Source: Bacteroides faecis MAJ27 (GTDB lineage Bacteria; Bacteroidota; Bacteroidia; Bacteroidales; Bacteroidaceae). Taken from it: 64,000 bases of DNA. Within the stretch, counting starts at the first letter, position 1. Each line of letters begins with the position of its first letter. The stretch spans positions 62,001 to 126,000 of the forward strand of contig NZ_FNNN01000016.1 in assembly GCF_900106755.1 (NCBI RefSeq), in the 5' to 3' direction. The translations under genes and the position numbers were made by a program. Below, one piece after another: positions 17,778 through 25,320 of the stretch. The notes under the pieces were generated by a model that did no database searches, was not told the DNA's origin, and saw only the letters and a program-made list of their open reading frames with translations.

Positions 17778-17996
17778 CGATATAATATAATCGGAAAGGG
17801 GTAAATAGAAGAAATATGTCATAATGGCTAAGGGGAAAGGCTGATGTTAGAAAAGAACAAAATCTGTAAAACGAATGGTAGGGTGATGGTTCCGGTCAGC
17901 AGGACTGTGAACCTGGAGTATATTTGGGGAACAATTGCTTGTTTGTGTGAATGAATGACAGAAAAAGGAGGTCTTGAATGAGGTCTCCTTTTTTAT
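17778..17996 (+). ncRNA. Predicted ~215-nt non-coding RNA, family not recognised
   Basis: The segment has its own -7 box just upstream and ends in a good terminator: AAGGAG (17965-17970) with CTCCTT (17985-17990), extended by four further pairs, then TTTTTT. The next gene, rnhB, has a separate -7 box after it. No plausible reading frame spans it. Internally GGTTC (from ~17889) pairs with GAACC (to ~17914) around a GTC/GAC stem. The length and isolation would suit a 6S-like or other regulatory RNA, but I could not match SRP, RNase P, tmRNA, TPP or cobalamin signatures. Confidence 0.5.
17965..17996 (+). terminator. Terminator of the predicted 215-nt RNA
   Basis: Ten-pair stem (two G-U) with a TGAATG loop and a run of six T, between the RNA and the rnhB promoter. 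Confidence 0.8.
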
Positions 17997-18002
17997 TTCC
18001 TT

Positions 18003-18010
18003 TATCTTTG
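18003..18010 (+). promoter_or_regulatory. -7 element (TATCTTTG) of rnhB
   Basis: Perfect TAnnTTTG, 26 bases before the rnhB ATG and directly after a terminator, so rnhB is transcribed independently. Confidence 0.65.
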
Positions 18011-18035
18011 TATCCTGTAAGAAAAAAGAATAAGT

Positions 18036-18638
18036 ATGCTATTACCTTATTTAAATAAAGATTTGATAGAAGCCGGCTGTGATGAGGCTGGGCGCGGCTG
18101 TCTGGCAGGTTCTGTGTATGCTGCTGCCGTCATTCTTCCTAAAGATTTTAAGAATGAGTTGCTGAATGACTCGAAGCAACTGACAGAAAAGCAGCGCTAT
18201 GCACTCCGGGAAGTGATAGAGAAAGAGGCGATAGCATGGGCGGTAGGAGTGGTGTCGCCCCAAGAGATTGATGAGATAAATATTCTCCGTGCCTCTTTTC
18301 TGGCCATGCATCGGGCTGTTGGCCAGCTCTCTGTCCGGCCTCAACATCTGCTCATTGACGGCAACCGTTTCAATAAATATCCCGATATCTCCCATACGAC
18401 AGTGATCAAAGGAGACGGGAAGTATCTTTCGATAGCTGCCGCTTCCATACTGGCTAAAACCTATAGAGATGATTATATGAATCGTCTTCACGAAGAATAT
18501 CCTTTTTATGACTGGAATAATAATAAAGGCTATCCGACTAAAAAACATCGTGCCGCCATTGCCGAACACGGAACGACTCCATACCACCGGATGACCTTCA
18601 ATCTGCTTGGTGACGGGCAGTTGAACCTAAACTTCTGA
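18036..18638 (+). CDS. rnhB: Ribonuclease HII
   Basis: 200 residues, normal length. The active-site signature is at the N-terminus: EAGCDEAGRGCLAG with Asp16 and Glu17. The third Asp lies in LLIDGN (~residue 108) and the family motif VIKGDGKYLSIAAASILAK lies at ~126-145. It removes RNA from RNA-DNA hybrids and single ribonucleotides misincorporated in DNA. Monocistronic. Confidence 0.96.
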   Translation: MLLPYLNKDLIEAGCDEAGRGCLAGSVYAAAVILPKDFKNELLNDSKQLTEKQRYALREVIEKEAIAWAVGVVSPQEIDEINILRASFLAMHRAVGQLSVRPQHLLIDGNRFNKYPDISHTTVIKGDGKYLSIAAASILAKTYRDDYMNRLHEEYPFYDWNNNKGYPTKKHRAAIAEHGTTPYHRMTFNLLGDGQLNLNF

Positions 18639-18768
18639 TTTTACGTATCGTTTCACTTTCTACATATTTTTGCAGAATAAGCACGATTTTTCTCTAAATA
18701 GCCATGAAAATGTTCTGTTTATGCTAAAAAAGTGTTGCCATGTGCTTTTATTTGTTACCCAAATGCTA

Positions 18769-18776
18769 TATATTTG
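18769..18776 (+). promoter_or_regulatory. -7 element (TATATTTG) of the DUF5723 gene
   Basis: Perfect TAnnTTTG, 34 bases before the ATG. A TTTT stretch lies 19 bases upstream in the -33 position. Confidence 0.55.
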
Positions 18777-18810
18777 CAAACGATAACAAGAATTAAAAAA
18801 AGATAAAATC

Positions 18811-20352
18811 ATGACAACAAGCAGACTGTATTCATCAAAGAAGTTTATTGGGGCATTTCTTCTTATGATGGTTTGTGTTTTACCTGCCAATGCGCAGTTT
18901 TTACGTACCTCTTATTTTATGGAAGGTACGCATTATCGTCAACAATTGAATCCGGCTTTGATTCCGACACAAGGATATTTTAATATTCCTGTACTGGGAT
19001 CGGTTAATGCTACTGTGGGTTCTACTTCATTGGGATATCAGGACATTATCGACATTATTGATGATAGCGACAATTTCTACTCTAATCCGGATTTTCTGAA
19101 ACGTCTGAAAGATAAGAATGATTTGAATGTGAACGTAAGCACGGAGATTCTTTCTGCCGGATGGTATAAAGGAAAGAACTTCTGGTCGTTCAACGTTGGT
19201 GTTCGTGCGGATATAGGTGCAAGCCTTACCCGTTCTATGTTTACCTTCCTGAATGAGATGGATGCGCTTGAAGATAACTGGAGAAACAGCAACTACGATA
19301 TCAGTGGTCAGAAACTGGATATTAATGCTTATGGTGAAGTTGGTTTGGGATATGCGCGTCAGATCAATAACCGTTTGACGGTTGGTGGTAAAGTGAAAGT
19401 GTTGCTGGGTATTGGCAATATGAATTTGAAGATCAATAACGTGATGATGAATGCCAAACTTCCAAGTGATGCTCGTATTAACCAGTTGCAGGACCCCAAT
19501 TATCTGTCCGGATTGGATGCTGCTGGTATAACAAAGTTGAAAGCTGAAATTGAAAGCTACCATGCGAATCTGAATGTTGACGCTCATCTGGAAAGTTCTT
19601 TCAAAGGATTGGAACTGGTACAAGAAGATGGACAGGACTATATCAGTGACTTTGACTTTGATAGTGGAAAACTGGGTATCGCAGGTTACGGTTTTGGCAT
19701 TGATTTGGGTGCTTCTTATAAAATTATGGATAACTTGACAGTATCTGCTTCTGTTCTCGACCTGGGATTTATTTCGTGGACGAAAGGCGCTACTAAGATA
19801 GCTTCTGCTAATCCGGAATCAATCAATATGAAAGGAACTAGCTATGTCAACGGTATCGATCCGAATAATATACCTAATTCTGTTATTGCGATTCAAAACA
19901 ATATTACTCAGTTGCAGGCTGATGCTGACGGATACATGAACCGTGTAAACGGTGGTGATGTACTCGACTACGAAATGTTGCAACTTCAGACAGAGGAAGC
20001 ACATAAATCACGTAAGTCTAGTCTGGCATCTACAGTTGTGGTAGGAGCTGAATACGGCTTCTTTGAGAACAAGCTCGGAGTAGGTGTATTGTCTACGACC
20101 CGTTTCGTACAACCGAAAACTCTTACGGAGATCACATTCTCTGCAAACTACCGTCCGAAGAGCTGGCTGAATGTAGCACTTAGCTATTCGGCTATTCAGT
20201 CTGCCGGAAAGTCATTTGGTCTGGGTCTGAAGCTAGGACCGGTGTTCCTCGGAACTGACTATATGTTCTTAGGCAAGAACACTAATTCTGTAAGTGGATT
20301 TGTTGGTATTTCTGTGCCATTGGGCGGAAAGAAATCCAATAAAGAAGGATAA
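18811..20352 (+). CDS. DUF5723 family outer-membrane protein
   Basis: 513 residues. A Sec signal peptide (hydrophobic stretch ~13-26, cleavage near NAQ-F) is followed by the family opening LRTSYFMEGTHYRQQLNPALIP. The rest alternates glycine/aromatic strands with turns, ending GLGLKLGPVFLGTDYMFLG and FVGISVPLGG, as expected of an outer-membrane beta-barrel. Function is unknown. It has its own promoter and a long-stem terminator, so it is a single-gene unit. Confidence 0.88.
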   Translation: MTTSRLYSSKKFIGAFLLMMVCVLPANAQFLRTSYFMEGTHYRQQLNPALIPTQGYFNIPVLGSVNATVGSTSLGYQDIIDIIDDSDNFYSNPDFLKRLKDKNDLNVNVSTEILSAGWYKGKNFWSFNVGVRADIGASLTRSMFTFLNEMDALEDNWRNSNYDISGQKLDINAYGEVGLGYARQINNRLTVGGKVKVLLGIGNMNLKINNVMMNAKLPSDARINQLQDPNYLSGLDAAGITKLKAEIESYHANLNVDAHLESSFKGLELVQEDGQDYISDFDFDSGKLGIAGYGFGIDLGASYKIMDNLTVSASVLDLGFISWTKGATKIASANPESINMKGTSYVNGIDPNNIPNSVIAIQNNITQLQADADGYMNRVNGGDVLDYEMLQLQTEEAHKSRKSSLASTVVVGAEYGFFENKLGVGVLSTTRFVQPKTLTEITFSANYRPKSWLNVALSYSAIQSAGKSFGLGLKLGPVFLGTDYMFLGKNTNSVSGFVGISVPLGGKKSNKEG

Positions 20353-20422
20353 GATAAAATAATTTCTCTCTCTTAAACATTCTCTTTTTAATATTCTCTA
20401 TCGAATAAAAAACGTATTGTGT

Positions 20423-20479
20423 GCAGCCTGTCATCTCTGACCTTTCATTTAGGTTTTAAGAGTGACAGGCTGCTTTTTT
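20423..20479 (+). terminator. Terminator of the DUF5723 gene
   Basis: GCAGCCTGTCA (20423-20433) pairs perfectly with TGACAGGCTGC (20463-20473), followed by six T. Confidence 0.9.
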
Positions 20480-20521
20480 ATGTGTCTGAAATAAAGAGGG
20501 AGTGGAGTGGGGCTGTCAGAA

Positions 20522-21451
20522 TCAGAACCACTTGATCTTCCTGAATATGATAAACGCCAATGTCGACAGTACCACAGAACAGAGAATAATCAATGCAAAG
20601 GCATACGGTACCTCTTCCAGATGGATGTCCACATTCATTCCGTAGAAGCTGGCTATCAACGTCGGAATCATCAGAGTTATGGAAAGGCTGGTCATACGTT
20701 TCATGATGGCATTCACGTTGTTGGAGATGATGGAGGCGAAGGCATCCATCGTTCCGGTGAGGATATCACTATAGATATTCACCGTATTAAACGCCTGTTT
20801 CAACTCAATGATAACGTCTTCTACCAGTTCCTTATCCAGAAAGTCGGTGTCCTGAAAGATACTTTGCAGCTTACCGATCATCACTTCATTTCCCCGGATG
20901 GAGGTGTTGAAGTAAACCAGTGTTTTCTGTAATCTCATCAGACGGAGCAGGTCCTCGTTGCGGATACTACGTTCCAATTCTTTTTCGGCGGCGCTGATAT
21001 CCAGATTTATCTGCTTCAGATATTTCAGGAACCATACGGCAGACGAATAAATCAGCCGTAGGATCAGATCGAGCTTGTTGCGGACTTCGATTCCCTTTCT
21101 GCGGGTGTGTTCGATGAAGTCAGGCAGCAGATCTGTGTTGTGATAGCAGACTGATACAATGATTTCATTGTTGGTGATGATACCGATGGGTACAGTGCCG
21201 AAGGGAAGACTTTCATTCTGTTTGTTTTGCATCGGGATACGTAGAATCGTCAACAGCCAGTTGCCTTCTGTGTCGGTACGCGGACGTTCGTCCGTATCGG
21301 CTATATCGTTCAAGAATGATTCGGGTACGTTCAGGGTTTTAGTCAGAAATTCAAAATCATCGTTGTTTGGGCATACCACGTTTACCCAGCAGTTAGGAAG
21401 CCATTGCGGTTTTTCCACAAAGCCAGCTTCACAATAAAGATATGTTCTCAT
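20522..21451 (-). CDS. corA: CorA-type divalent metal (Mg2+) transporter
   Basis: 309 residues. A large N-terminal cytosolic alpha/beta domain is followed by a long helix (~135-250) and two C-terminal membrane helices. The GMN selectivity signature is present as YGMNV near residue 268, at the end of TM1. The C-terminus is basic (RKIKWF). It is a homopentameric channel for Mg2+ (possibly Co2+). The start is supported by an unusually strong ribosome site for this organism, AAAGGAGG a few bases upstream. It has a structured ~130-base leader and a -7 box at 21596-21589. Confidence 0.93.
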   Translation of the reverse strand: MRTYLYCEAGFVEKPQWLPNCWVNVVCPNNDDFEFLTKTLNVPESFLNDIADTDERPRTDTEGNWLLTILRIPMQNKQNESLPFGTVPIGIITNNEIIVSVCYHNTDLLPDFIEHTRRKGIEVRNKLDLILRLIYSSAVWFLKYLKQINLDISAAEKELERSIRNEDLLRLMRLQKTLVYFNTSIRGNEVMIGKLQSIFQDTDFLDKELVEDVIIELKQAFNTVNIYSDILTGTMDAFASIISNNVNAIMKRMTSLSITLMIPTLIASFYGMNVDIHLEEVPYAFALIILCSVVLSTLAFIIFRKIKWF

Positions 21452-21477
21452 CTTATTGCCTCCTTTCGTTTGTTTAC

Positions 21478-21515
21478 ACGAGCAGAGGCATCAGTTTTCA
21501 ATGGCTCTGTTCGCT
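21478..21515 (-). promoter_or_regulatory. Hairpin in the corA leader
   Basis: On the minus strand GCGA-A-CAGAG-C-CAT faces ATG-C-CTCTG-C-TCGT, a 12-pair stem with three symmetric mismatches just before the corA ribosome site. It could modulate corA translation. No known Mg2+ riboswitch was recognised. Confidence 0.4.
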
Positions 21516-21588
21516 TTAATTAATACTATTAGTGCACGTTCGCGGGTTTGAATCGTCCATATTTCTATGATTTAATTTTAAAGCGGTG

Positions 21589-21596
21589 CAAAGATA
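21589..21596 (-). promoter_or_regulatory. -7 element (TATCTTTG) of corA
   Basis: Perfect TAnnTTTG on the minus strand, giving a leader of about 130 bases. The -33 element is not clear. Confidence 0.6.
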
Positions 21597-21667
21597 CGGA
21601 AAATTAGCCGGGCTTCCGCCTTTTGCTTTGTTTTTTTTGATGGAATAATGGTCTCAAACCGTACAGA

Positions 21668-21743
21668 AATGAAGAATGATGAATGGAGAATGAAGAATTA
21701 CTTTGCAGCTGCAGCGTGATAGCGCAGCCAATTCTTCATTCAA
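21668..21743. repeat. ATTCTTC-family palindrome, copy A
   Basis: AATGAAGAATT on the left faces AATTCTTCATT on the right, around a loop rich in GCAGC and GCGATA motifs. The loop is the reverse complement of the loop in copy B (22593-22680), so A and B are the same element in opposite orientation, framing the 810-bp unit between them. Confidence 0.8.
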
Positions 21744-21789
21744 ATCCGTACAGTATAGAGCTCAAACCGGGTTTTCGGACTGATCCAGT

Positions 21790-22603
21790 AATTCTTCATT
21801 TAAAACTCATTCATAATGATTAAAACCGATGTTTTATTGTCATCTGTCAGCTTTTAGTAGGCAAACTGTTTATAATAAGATAATTAGCTCCTGACAATAC
21901 CCCCTGATAATACGGATGACAATAGCAATCGTCCATTCTATTGTCAGCCGTATCATACTGTTATTCCAGCTTGACTATTTGATAAAGAGTCCCTTTGTAA
22001 GTATGCTTGGAGGGCAGAGAAAGCATAGCGGACGAGGAGTAGAAGGTATGCTTTGCTCGTGCCACCCCTTTGGCATGCTTGTGCCACGCCTTTGGCACGA
22101 CTGTGCCATCGCAGTGGCACAACTGTGCCAAGCACTCTGCACAATCGTTTCAGAGGTTTGGCATAATCGTTTCCGTAGGTGGCACAACCGTTCTCATAGC
22201 TTGTCACAAACCGTATGGATACTTGAACGGGAAACAACGAAAGGAAAAGTGTTGGTGACAGTGTGAATGAAGGCTCTTTTCCTGTGCACGCAAAAGAGGA
22301 GAGTCTTCCTCCTTGCAGTCGTTTGAATGACATAGCCGATCGTTTCTCATTGGTATTCGTCTGAATGACGGAATCAAATGATGGCAAAAAATGTATTAAT
22401 ACACTCTAATGTGAGATATATCGGAAACTTCCCTCACTCCATAAGCTGACAGTAAAATGGAACTTTTGCTATTGTCAGCTTATTGTCAGGGCTTATTGTC
22501 ATGTGGTAATCTGTTTATTATTAGAATATTATATATGAAAAGCTGACAGATGACAATAAAACATCTGTTTTAATCATTATGAAGAAGTTTTAAATGAAGA
22601 ATT
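21790..22603. mobile_element. ~810-bp unit with 65-bp terminal inverted repeats and no recognisable gene
   Basis: The left arm (21790-21855) and the right arm (22538-22603) are inverted copies with three mismatches in about 65 bases. Both contain the segment around GATGTTTTATTGTCA. Inside, the heptamer TGACAAT or its complement recurs about eight times near both ends (for example 21893, 21918, 21940, 22471), and a 22-bp tandem array occupies the centre. Frames that cross it have no family resemblance. It looks like a MITE-type or decayed mobile unit, or an unrecognised structured locus. Together with copies A and B it fills the gap between corA and the thioredoxin-fold gene. Confidence 0.6.
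22059..22212. repeat. Seven-unit, 22-bp degenerate tandem array
   Basis: Units start at 22059, 22081, 22103, 22125, 22147, 22169 and 22190, and are 22 bases long except the last two (21 and 23). The first three are themselves inverted repeats of the form GTGCCA...TGGCA(C). Later units decay. The period is not a multiple of three, which argues against coding. Iteron-like in size, but there is no replication gene nearby. Confidence 0.8.
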
Positions 22604-22680
22604 AGCTACGCTATCACGCTGCAGAGTAATTCTTCATTCTTCATTCATCATTCTTCATTCATCATTCTTCATTCAAATTA
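22587..22680. repeat. ATTCTTC-family palindrome, copy B
   Basis: AATGAAGAATT, a loop with ACGCTATCACGCTGCAG, then TAATTCTTCATT, extended on the right into a heptad run (ATTCTTC/ATTCATC, about six units). The run enters the 3' end of the next gene and supplies its last codons and stop. Confidence 0.8.
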
Positions 22681-23795
22681 AGTTGGGCAGGTTCGGAAAC
22701 GGGGAAATTCTCTTCCAAGTACTTTCTGATTTTATGAGTTCCCAGTCCCTCTTTGGAGATACTACCATCCTTTAGTACAAGTTCATAGTGCGGAATACCG
22801 TTGAAGTGGAAGAGTTGGCGCAGATAGTTAAATTCCGATTCGGTCACATAATAACTGGCTTCTCCTTTCAGGTTGTTTTCTACATATTGCTTGTATGCAC
22901 CGGCAGGAGAATCCTTCTGTCCGGTGATATAGATGAACTGGAACTCCGGATGATCCTTATATTTTTTGCGCAGGTCTGCCGTCGCCTCTATCCCTCCCCG
23001 GCAAGGTCCGCAAGTCGTCGCCCAGAAGTCAACGAACAATACTTTATCCGGGTGATTCTTGATGATATTGCGGAAAACCTCAGTGGCTTTACCTTCCGGA
23101 AGCTGGTAGGACTTAGCTTCTTCTTTCGGATGTATTTTGGTAAACAGATATTCGGCTTCTTCTGCCAATATTGGAAAAGTAAGTTTTTCTTTGGTGTTGT
23201 CTGCATACTCACGGGCGATTGAACGTGTCTTGATATTCTCCAGATAGAATTTCATGTCGCGTACTTTAGCTATTTGCCAAAGCAAAGGATTGGGTACATT
23301 ATATAGTCCGGCAAGAATGCTGTCTTTTATATGTTCACTTTTTACTTTCATTGAGATAAAATTCCTGTCTATTTCTTCCTTTGATTCCTCTGATTGCTCG
23401 TTTTTGACATGTTTCTCTACATATTCCGAAATTAGCTTTTCTTCTTTTTCGAATAAGTCTTTTACCTTCTCATTCTCCTCCTGAAGTTCTTTCAAAGTGA
23501 TCTTTACTGTTGTTCCGGCCAGTTTTTCGTGTTTCAGTCTGATTGCTTCCTGCTCTGCATTCATCTTTACCCCTTTCTCTTTAAAGAAAGTCAGAAGCGG
23601 CTTTTCCGGATACGTATAAGTGATGGTATCTGTCGGCGCTGTTGCATACTGTTGCCCATAAGCTTTTCTGAAAGCATTCATATATTCAAACCGGTTGATG
23701 AAAGTACTTGCATTGGCATCGGCAAGCACCGCTTCATCATTTAGCGGCATCTTATTCAGGAAATCGTAATAGGAATCATCTTCTTGCACTTTCAA
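22662..23795 (-). CDS. Thioredoxin-fold (TlpA-like) protein, C-terminal part of a frameshifted gene
   Basis: 377 codons open in this frame, whose only possible start is a TTG at 23795. It carries the redox domain: FVDFWATTCGPCRGG near residue 250 with the CxxC pair, then the cis-Pro loop NGIPHYELV. This is the TlpA/ResA-like thiol-disulfide oxidoreductase common in Bacteroides envelopes. Upstream in this frame the reading continues as QDTANQAL before the TTG, showing that the start is not real and that the protein once continued from the gene at 23776-25146. The last residues (NLNEE) are encoded by the neighbouring ATTCTTC repeat. Confidence 0.75.
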   Translation of the reverse strand: MKVQEDDSYYDFLNKMPLNDEAVLADANASTFINRFEYMNAFRKAYGQQYATAPTDTITYTYPEKPLLTFFKEKGVKMNAEQEAIRLKHEKLAGTTVKITLKELQEENEKVKDLFEKEEKLISEYVEKHVKNEQSEESKEEIDRNFISMKVKSEHIKDSILAGLYNVPNPLLWQIAKVRDMKFYLENIKTRSIAREYADNTKEKLTFPILAEEAEYLFTKIHPKEEAKSYQLPEGKATEVFRNIIKNHPDKVLFVDFWATTCGPCRGGIEATADLRKKYKDHPEFQFIYITGQKDSPAGAYKQYVENNLKGEASYYVTESEFNYLRQLFHFNGIPHYELVLKDGSISKEGLGTHKIRKYLEENFPVSEPAQLNLNEE

Positions 23796-25146
23796 GGCTT
23801 GGTTGGCTGTATCCTGTTTCGCGTAAATAATCTCTGCTCATCAGGAAATCGAAGAATAAGCCACCTGCCTGCAGGTTTGTCTTGTTCTTTATCAGGCGGA
23901 CAGCCTTTGCCGATGGTTGGCAAATCTGAATCACTGAATCGGCTGTATGTTCCCATTGGGCGATAAACGGCTTCATATGTTCCTTGTATTGGCTGGGAGT
24001 CAGCCTATTACGGGAATTGGATAAATCCTCGTAACGGTAGGGGATAAGTGAACTGAATTCTTTCAGCAGATAGGAGAGAGGAGCCGACGGTCCCATGTAA
24101 GCTATATTCTTGATAGGAAAATAATAATCGCGTGCCCGGCTACGTGCCAGTAATGCTTCCCAGTCGATATACATGGTCAGTGTTTGCCCGGGTTCGATAT
24201 AGAATGGAATCCAGTTGTTGCCAAGTGTAACCGATTGTTCCACAGGATGCTTGATGACAAATTTGCACAGGAAACTGCCGTCTTCGTCTATCTGAATCAC
24301 AGTCGGATAGTCTTCGCGGGTGATGATATTCGATAGATAGATAAGTCCGGTATCAAATCCCAGGCGTCGGTCGTAGCCGTCGATATACCCTTGCAGACAG
24401 GTAGTGTCTGTGTGGAAGAACTGCTGAAAACCTGTATCGGCGGCGATGGTCTTGGTCGTTCCCTTTTGCCGGGTGTACAGTTGTTCCTTCTCTCCGTTCG
24501 CTTGTATTTTACAGTTTCCGTCTTTTTGTGGAGTTACCAGTAAAGTGCGTGTCTCCCCATTCTGCTTGTCCTTGACAGTTATCTCGATCCGTTTCCCTTT
24601 CTTACGGACATTTTCATTGGTGAATATCCGGTTGTTCATGATTGTTACAGAATCGTAGATACCATATTCCCATGCGTTCAAATCATCAGTCTTGAACCAG
24701 TTTCCTTTGATTGCAACCAATGGTGAAACAGTCTTATCGGTTTGCGGCACTAAAGAGATATCATACGTGTTCCCTTCGGTATCACTGGGGCTGAGAAGAT
24801 GGATGACCTGTGTTTCTTCCGGCAGAGCTTCGAAAGTGAGTACATAGTCCATCTCGCCCGAGTCGGGCATGTACACTTCCTTGTTGAGCTCAATGCCTTC
24901 TGCACTCTTGAACTGATATTTTTTTCCGGTAGCCGCATCTTCCAGGTAGCTGTCTCCTTCCTCTTTTATCCACCAGTGCGGGCGGAAGATGGCGTGAATA
25001 TAAACACGCGTACCTTCGGGCGTGCGTTCTATACGTGTGATGTTGCCAATGCTCCCCGAACGGGCTTTAAATGGCGGATTGTCGATGGTTTGCGCAGTGA
25101 GCATACCCGATAGCATGAGCATCATGCAGAGTAGAATCGTTTTCAT
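23776..25146 (-). CDS. N-terminal part of the same frameshifted thioredoxin-fold gene
   Basis: 456 codons. Signal peptide (MKTILLCMMLMLSGMLTAQ), then beta-rich domains with no enzyme motif (~25-300) and a helical stretch. It ends abruptly after SRDYLRET in an unrelated tail. Shifting frame by one base near CGCGAAACAGG (about 23815-23825) continues the helical domain into the thioredoxin domain at 22662-23795, giving one protein of about 825 residues, a usual size for Bacteroides TlpA-family proteins of this build. So this is either a recent frameshift mutation or a sequencing error. Confidence 0.75.
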   Translation of the reverse strand: MKTILLCMMLMLSGMLTAQTIDNPPFKARSGSIGNITRIERTPEGTRVYIHAIFRPHWWIKEEGDSYLEDAATGKKYQFKSAEGIELNKEVYMPDSGEMDYVLTFEALPEETQVIHLLSPSDTEGNTYDISLVPQTDKTVSPLVAIKGNWFKTDDLNAWEYGIYDSVTIMNNRIFTNENVRKKGKRIEITVKDKQNGETRTLLVTPQKDGNCKIQANGEKEQLYTRQKGTTKTIAADTGFQQFFHTDTTCLQGYIDGYDRRLGFDTGLIYLSNIITREDYPTVIQIDEDGSFLCKFVIKHPVEQSVTLGNNWIPFYIEPGQTLTMYIDWEALLARSRARDYYFPIKNIAYMGPSAPLSYLLKEFSSLIPYRYEDLSNSRNRLTPSQYKEHMKPFIAQWEHTADSVIQICQPSAKAVRLIKNKTNLQAGGLFFDFLMSRDYLRETGYSQPSLESARR

Positions 25147-25272
25147 AATATTAAATTTTGAATAAATGTGTTTAATAGTTCTCTGTACAAAGAAAGAAAA
25201 ATATTCATGGCTTCCCCTCTTTTCCCCTTTTAACTTAACATAGATTAAGCGTTTACGTAATCATCTTTTTTG

Positions 25273-25280
25273 TACCTTTG
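25273..25280 (+). promoter_or_regulatory. -7 element (TACCTTTG) of gpmI
   Basis: Perfect TAnnTTTG, 41 bases before the ATG. The region between the two divergent genes is AT-rich. Confidence 0.6.
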
Positions 25281-25320
25281 CACCCGAAAATCAGAGTGAT
25301 AATTTAAATATTGAAATAGT

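Noticed and set aside
17889..17915. SRP RNA or TPP riboswitch in the hppA-rnhB gap
   Set aside because: GGTCAG and TGAACCTGG look suggestive, but the SRP tetraloop/receptor sequence and the TPP conserved helices are missing.
22059..22212. CRISPR array
   Set aside because: Units are adjacent with no unique spacers, degrade along the array, and no cas genes are present.
21953..22387. 144-codon minus-strand frame (and overlapping plus-strand frames) in the corA-downstream gap
   Set aside because: They run across the 22-bp tandem array, whose period is not a multiple of three. The products have no family features, promoter or ribosome site.
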